64,000 nucleotides of DNA. It comes from JAJEEA01 sp965116765. Its GTDB lineage: Bacteria; Acidobacteriota; Vicinamibacteria; Vicinamibacterales; UBA8438. The position numbers and the translations under genes are program-made. The notes beneath the pieces were generated by a model. That model was not told where the DNA came from. It did not search any database and saw nothing but the letters and a program-made list of their open reading frames with translations. The stretch lies in contig OZ220718.1 in NCBI GenBank assembly GCA_965116765.1, forward strand, positions 3,224,001-3,288,000, written 5' to 3'. This document shows positions 60,209 to 64,000 of this stretch, piece after piece. How positions within the stretch are numbered: the stretch's first letter is position 1; each line of letters opens with the position of its first letter.

Positions 60209-61486
60209 CTCATGCATCCCCTTATTTGCGGGCATCAGATCACGCCGAAGATCTCGTTGAACACCCGCCGTTGAGTGAGCATGCTCCCAAATCTCTCCAT
60301 CAGCGGACGAATCCGGTCCTCGGGCCAGTTGGGAAGATGGTGATACAGCATCAATCCCTGACGAAACAACGAATGCGTCCGTCGCTTCACCGTGTTCGCC
60401 TTCAGCCAACGGTCATACCCGATGCTCTCGCCCGCCGCCCCCAGCAATGACAGCACCGCAATCGCCAGTGCACTGACCAACAGCAGACGGTCCCGCCGAT
60501 CCGGACGGGAAACGTGCATCGACGACAGGCCCATGCCGAACCGCATGTCCTTGATGTCCCGAAAGCCCGCCTCGATTCCCCAGCGTTTCCCGTAATACCG
60601 AATCAACACCCGCGTCGGCACTGTCGCATCGCTGGCCACCAAGCACCACGGTTCGTCCATCTTCCGGTCGTGTACGCAAACGACCGCCCCCACCTCGAAT
60701 TCGTGCGCGTCCGTCACCCGAGCACCCACCAACCGCCGCGCGCGTCCCCCAGCCCCGACCCAGTCGGCCGCCCGTCGTCGCTCGCCGCGGGCGTTCGTCA
60801 CGTAGACGTCGCCACGCAACCGGATCACGTAGTCGAAGCCCAGCTCCGTCGTCAACGCGTAGAACAGCCTGCAGTCCGCAAAGCCCCGGTCTGCCAGAAC
60901 CGTGACTTTCACTCCCGCCGGCAGCACCTCCCGCAAGCGGACCAGCAACTCGTACTCATAGCGTCGCTGGTTGCCCTTTAGCGTGGAGGACGCCACCGTC
61001 TTCCACAATAAAGGCGTCGCACGCCCATGGCTGGTCACCATGGACAGTGCAAGGGTGTCCTGTCCGTCGGGCGCGAAGCTCGTCCAATCGAGCGCCACGA
61101 CCACCTCCGTGCGGGCGCCGACGATGTACGGCGTCCAATACGCGAAAAAGGTCCACACGTCGACCCCACGGTTGCTCAACAACCGGTCCACTTGCTTGAC
61201 GCCATGCTTGGTCAACGTCCCCATGGCTTGGGCTAAACCGCGGCCTACGGCGTGAATTGCCAGCGACGCGCTCACCAGCACCCCGAGAGTGGCGTTGGCC
61301 AGCGACAGCACTCGTTTGGCATGCAAGTCGCCATCGTACAAGGTGTTGATGAAGTTCAAGAAATCTTGTCTCTGAAGCCACTGATCGGATGACTTCGGCC
61401 GCTTTTCATGTGGATGCATACGACCGGTAGTTTATCTCGAACGTCAGCAGTCCGTTTGCATGATAAAATGAGGGGATCTCTGAGGG
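60207..61486 (-). mobile_element. IS4-family insertion sequence, about 1280 bp
   Basis: Imperfect terminal inverted repeats: left CCCTCATGCATCCCCTTATT and right (read inward) CCCTCAGAGATCCCCTCATT. They enclose one transposase gene. No target duplication could be confirmed because the two flanks come from different genes (GT2 on the left, MlaD-family on the right), so a deletion or rearrangement accompanied or followed insertion. Confidence 0.75.
60235..61419 (-). CDS. IS4-family DDE transposase
   Basis: An intact 394-residue transposase from ATG 61419. The DDE catalytic residues are visible: first Asp in VVALDWTSFAPDG, second in VTVLADRGFADCRLF, and the Glu in the IS4 signature YYGKRWGIEAGFRDIK (Y-R-E-K pattern). 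The N-terminal part (QWLQRQDFLNFINTLYDGDL) is the usual helical DNA-binding region. All motifs are intact and the frame is uninterrupted, so this is the one mobile element in the window likely to be active. Confidence 0.93.
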   Translation of the reverse strand: MHPHEKRPKSSDQWLQRQDFLNFINTLYDGDLHAKRVLSLANATLGVLVSASLAIHAVGRGLAQAMGTLTKHGVKQVDRLLSNRGVDVWTFFAYWTPYIVGARTEVVVALDWTSFAPDGQDTLALSMVTSHGRATPLLWKTVASSTLKGNQRRYEYELLVRLREVLPAGVKVTVLADRGFADCRLFYALTTELGFDYVIRLRGDVYVTNARGERRRAADWVGAGGRARRLVGARVTDAHEFEVGAVVCVHDRKMDEPWCLVASDATVPTRVLIRYYGKRWGIEAGFRDIKDMRFGMGLSSMHVSRPDRRDRLLLVSALAIAVLSLLGAAGESIGYDRWLKANTVKRRTHSLFRQGLMLYHHLPNWPEDRIRPLMERFGSMLTQRRVFNEIFGVI

Positions 61487-61493
61487 CGTCGAC

Positions 61494-62474
61494 GTGGCTC
61501 AGCTTTCCGACCTGATGGAGCATGGGCGCGAGAATTTCCGCATCGTGGCTGACGAGTTTAGGGGGCTTCGGGCCGAGATGGGTCAGGCTCTGAGGGGCGT
61601 GAGCGCGACTGCGGAGTTGACCGCGCAACTGGGCACTCGTGCTGCGCAGAGCATCGGGGCCCTCGCTCGCGCCAATGACCGGCTCACGGAGAACGCGAGC
61701 AGGATGCTCGCAACTACGCGGGCGCGCAGTGCTGATCTCACCGGCCGGGTAGAGGGCACGGGGTTCTACGAAGGCCTGGTCGGGACGGTCGAGGAGACCC
61801 AGGCCACGGTGCGGGCGGTCCGCAAGCGAGGGGAGCAGGTCGCGGCGGAGATGGCCCACCTCAGCGGTCCCGAGGACAACCGTGGCCACGTGCTTACCGA
61901 CATCGGCGACGCGTCGGCGCGCGCCCGCGACGCGATGGCGCGCGTCGCCGAGAACACCGAGGTGCTGAAGCGTAACTGGCCCTTCAGCGGCTTCTACGCC
62001 GCTCGCGGCTTCTACAACCTCGACCAGCTCACGCGCCCCGAGTATCGCGAGCTCCGCCGCGACTACGGCTACAGGCGGCTGCGCAGATGGGTTGAGGCAG
62101 AGCTGCTGTTCGAGACAGACGGCGAGGGCCGGATGACCTTGGCGGATACCGCCGCCGCGCGGCTCGACGAGGCGATGGTGGGGCTACTCGACTATCTGCG
62201 TGACAGTCCGATCGTGGTCGAGGGCTACGCTGCTGCCCGCGGCGCCGGCTTGGAGTACCGGCGGTCGCAGATCCGGGCTGGTTTGGTGCGCTCGTACCTC
62301 ATCCGCGCCTACCGGCTGCCGGCGTCCTTGACTGGGGCAATGCCGATGGGATCCCAGGCTGATGGCAGCCCGAGCGGCGGCGGAAGCTGGGACGGAATAG
62401 CCCTGACGATACTCGTCGACGCGGACCGCCTCGAGCCCGACCGGTCGAGGCCGCGGTCCGCCCCGGCCTTTTGA
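61494..62474 (+). pseudogene. MlaD/MCE-family protein lacking its N-terminus
   Basis: The 326-residue frame opens at GTG 61494, only 8 bp beyond the IS end, whose GAGGG may serve as ribosome-binding site. It lacks the membrane anchor and MCE domain of lipid-transport MlaD proteins. What remains is the helical C-terminal region (AELTAQLGTRAAQSIGALAR), the characteristic ENTEVLKRNWPFSGFYAARG and FYNLDQLTRPEYREL, and an OmpA-like end (ELLFETDGEGRMTLADTAAA, SPIVVEGYAAARG). Without the anchor it should stay in the cytoplasm and be inactive. Loss of the 5' part at the IS boundary suggests an IS-mediated deletion. Confidence 0.7.
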
Positions 62475-63003
62475 CCCACGGCCGCGCCCTCGGGCTGGGC
62501 CGGCGGATGCGACGCACGTATCAACCATCACCCTGAAGAACTCCGCAGAACATGGAACATCCCTCCGTGCTCCGCGTCGTCAGGCATTTCCGGACCCTAC
62601 GGGGTTGTTTGCGGGAGGGGGGTAGAGTCGACGACTGGCGCGGTGGCGATAGGCGGAGGGGGTAGCTGTTCCCGGCGGCTTTCGCCGATGCCGGTGCCTC
62701 ACTCCTCGCCGTGACTCCGTTTCCAGTCGCCGCTCATCGAACCGGACGGGCGGCTTTCCCGGCATCCGGCTCTCGGACGAGATCATGCCTTCGCCCACGG
62801 GAAGCTCGCCGTTCGCGGCGCAAGGTGCGTGAGCCCGTACTCGGACCAGAGCCGGTCAGCCGGGAAGCGCACTACTTTCCCGGCCCGCAACTTGTGCTTG
62901 TTATTCCGATATCGGAATAACAAGCATTTCGGCATTCTTCACCACTCGAACCAGCCACAAGTCCGGTAGAATGAGGTAGTTGTGATTTTCTGGCGGACAC
63001 TAA
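62475..63003. other. Intergenic stretch with an orphan operator-like palindrome
   Basis: No gene recognised. Contains the 32-bp perfect palindrome at 62895-62926 and an AT-richer tail (62960-63010) between convergent genes. Confidence 0.5.
62895..62926. promoter_or_regulatory. Perfect 32-bp palindrome
   Basis: Left half TGCTTGTTATTCCGAT is followed directly by its exact reverse complement. The inner TTCCGATATCGGAA core and overall symmetry resemble operators of Xre/HipB-type autorepressors, but no such gene adjoins it. Confidence 0.5.
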
Positions 63004-64000
63004 CTAACAATTAACCCGCCGGATGCGCCCCCGGGCGCCAGCCAACAGGGTAAGGGCCAACAGCAACGTGCCCAAGAACGGAAGCGCCGGTACCACGCGG
63101 CCCACGCTCACCGCGAGCGTGAAGGGTCCGGTGGCCCCGCTGGCGTAGGTCGTGGCCTCAATCGTGTATGTGCCGGCCTCCAGCATCCTCGCAATTCTCG
63201 CGTTGGTTCCGACTGTATCGTCGTCGAAAACGATGACTGTCCCTTCCTGTCCCGCGCCCGTCAGCAGGAAGAGATAGCTATCGACGGACGGGGACGTCAG
63301 ATCGATCGTGATCTCGTTTCGCTGTCGCAACGTGAACGTATAGTAGCGAGCGAATCTACCCGGCCTGTTGGTCGAAGAACAACCCCCATCCCATGAGCCC
63401 TGCCGCATCAGGGTGCCCTGAATGACGCCGAGGTCCTCAATGCACGAACCTGTCGTAGGGTCTTCGACCGTCAGCCGGTCGGAAAAGCGCCTGCTGTCCA
63501 GCGCCGTGTCCAGATTCGGGCGCTCGCTGATCACCAGGAACAAATAGTACGTCCCGGGTGGCGGACTCTCCCAGGCCGTCTCCAGGTCGATGTTGCTGAA
63601 CCGCCTGTTGGGCGGCAATCGGCCGTTGTCGCTGAACTGCTGTCCGAAGCTCGCGGTGGCGACCCAGTAACCTTGGGAGCCTTCGAGGCGGCTGGACGTC
63701 GTCGCAAACAGCCGCGCATAGAGGGTCCCGGTAGTACGTGTCGATGAACCGTTCGTCACCCCGCCGATCTGGATGCGAACCCGATCCCCCGTCCGACGGT
63801 AGCTGACCGACCCGTCGATCTGTACGCCACCCTCTTCTTCGACCGTCAGCCGGTCGGAGAAGCGCCTGCTGTCCAGCGCCGTGTCCGGATTCGGGTGCTC
63901 GCTGATCACCAGGAACAAATAGTACGTCCCCGGTGGCGGACTCTCCCAGGCCGTCTCCAGGTCGATGTTGCTGAAGCGCCTGTTGGGCGGCAATCGGCCG
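63004..64000 (-). CDS. PPC-containing surface protein with sorting-type tail, 5' end outside window
   Basis: The 3' 330 codons of a larger gene. It begins in the window with two near-identical copies of a roughly 105-residue unit (LPPNRRFSNIDLETAWESPP, GTYYLFLVISE, SRRFSDRLTV). A PPC domain follows (FARYYTFTLRQRNEITIDLT, LEAGTYTIEATTYASGATGP). It ends VVPALPFLGTLLLALTLLAG ARGRIRRVNC, a hydrophobic helix with a basic end resembling the other sorting tails but without GGYRRY. The internal ATG at 63993 is not the true start, because repeat sequence continues to the edge. Exported and probably envelope-anchored. Confidence 0.75.
   Translation of the reverse strand, partial: GRLPPNRRFSNIDLETAWESPPPGTYYLFLVISEHPNPDTALDSRRFSDRLTVEEEGGVQIDGSVSYRRTGDRVRIQIGGVTNGSSTRTTGTLYARLFATTSSRLEGSQGYWVATASFGQQFSDNGRLPPNRRFSNIDLETAWESPPPGTYYLFLVISERPNLDTALDSRRFSDRLTVEDPTTGSCIEDLGVIQGTLMRQGSWDGGCSSTNRPGRFARYYTFTLRQRNEITIDLTSPSVDSYLFLLTGAGQEGTVIVFDDDTVGTNARIARMLEAGTYTIEATTYASGATGPFTLAVSVGRVVPALPFLGTLLLALTLLAGARGRIRRVNC

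Overview
The window is very GC-rich, uses a Gram-negative gene set (TonB-dependent receptors, a GspD secretin remnant, an MlaD-family protein) and carries many large secreted Calx-beta, PPC and leucine-rich-repeat proteins. This fits an Acidobacteriota-like (Vicinamibacteria-like) or similar environmental or host-associated diderm; that placement is inference from gene style only. The region is accessory in character: three tyrosine recombinases, one intact IS4-type element, a relaxase module, duplicated gene blocks and many broken housekeeping-gene fragments.

Layout. 1-8.7 kb: two Calx-beta surface-protein genes (644-3696 plus strand, 6034-8701 minus strand), each with one frameshift, interleaved with two near-identical integrase genes in opposite orientation (the first cut by the window edge) and a glycosyltransferase fragment. 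9.3-12.1 kb: a retropepsin-like protease, a polyprenyl-phosphate mannosyltransferase-like GT2 coupled to a DUF2723 membrane glycosyltransferase that is truncated by an in-frame 909-bp-offset repeat, and two small genes. 12.2-32.6 kb: a duplicated surface and protease cluster on the minus strand. It holds two copies of a TIG-like secreted protein and three giant proteins built from PPC repeats, leucine-rich repeats and a shared three-repeat C-terminal domain. One giant carries a trypsin-like protease, one both a trypsin-like and a reprolysin-like zinc protease, and one an N-terminal matrixin-like zinc protease. 32.9-36.9 kb: a third Calx-beta/Fn3 surface protein, with the third integrase behind it (38.1-39.3 kb).

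39.3-45.9 kb is a graveyard: IS21 and ISNCY-like transposase remnants, a TonB-receptor fragment fused to a MalT/LuxR-type regulator, and a TonB receptor whose 5' end dissolves into about 30 copies of a 19-bp repeat. 45.9-49 kb is a mobilisation module: AlpA-like regulator, a ribbon-helix-helix-like repeat protein, a candidate oriT, a MobV/Pre relaxase and a coiled-coil partner. 49-51.5 kb again holds remnants (gyrB, DUF1553, integrase, SSB). 52.4-59 kb carries an HNH-like protein, a 1373-residue Lon-like protease with two AAA modules, and a calcineurin-like phosphoesterase. 59.8-62.5 kb has another GT2 fragment, an IS4-type element and an MlaD-family gene beheaded at the element's end. The window closes with the 3' part of another PPC surface protein.

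How it fits together. The surface proteins share signal peptides, leader sequences, terminators and a C-terminal sorting-like tail (VPxLPxxxQLLLA ... GGYRRYxRR). They look like one exported family being copied and reshuffled. The adjacent GT2-DUF2723 pair could supply glycosylation of exported proteins (inference). The most unusual single gene is the double-AAA Lon-like protease at 53157-57278.
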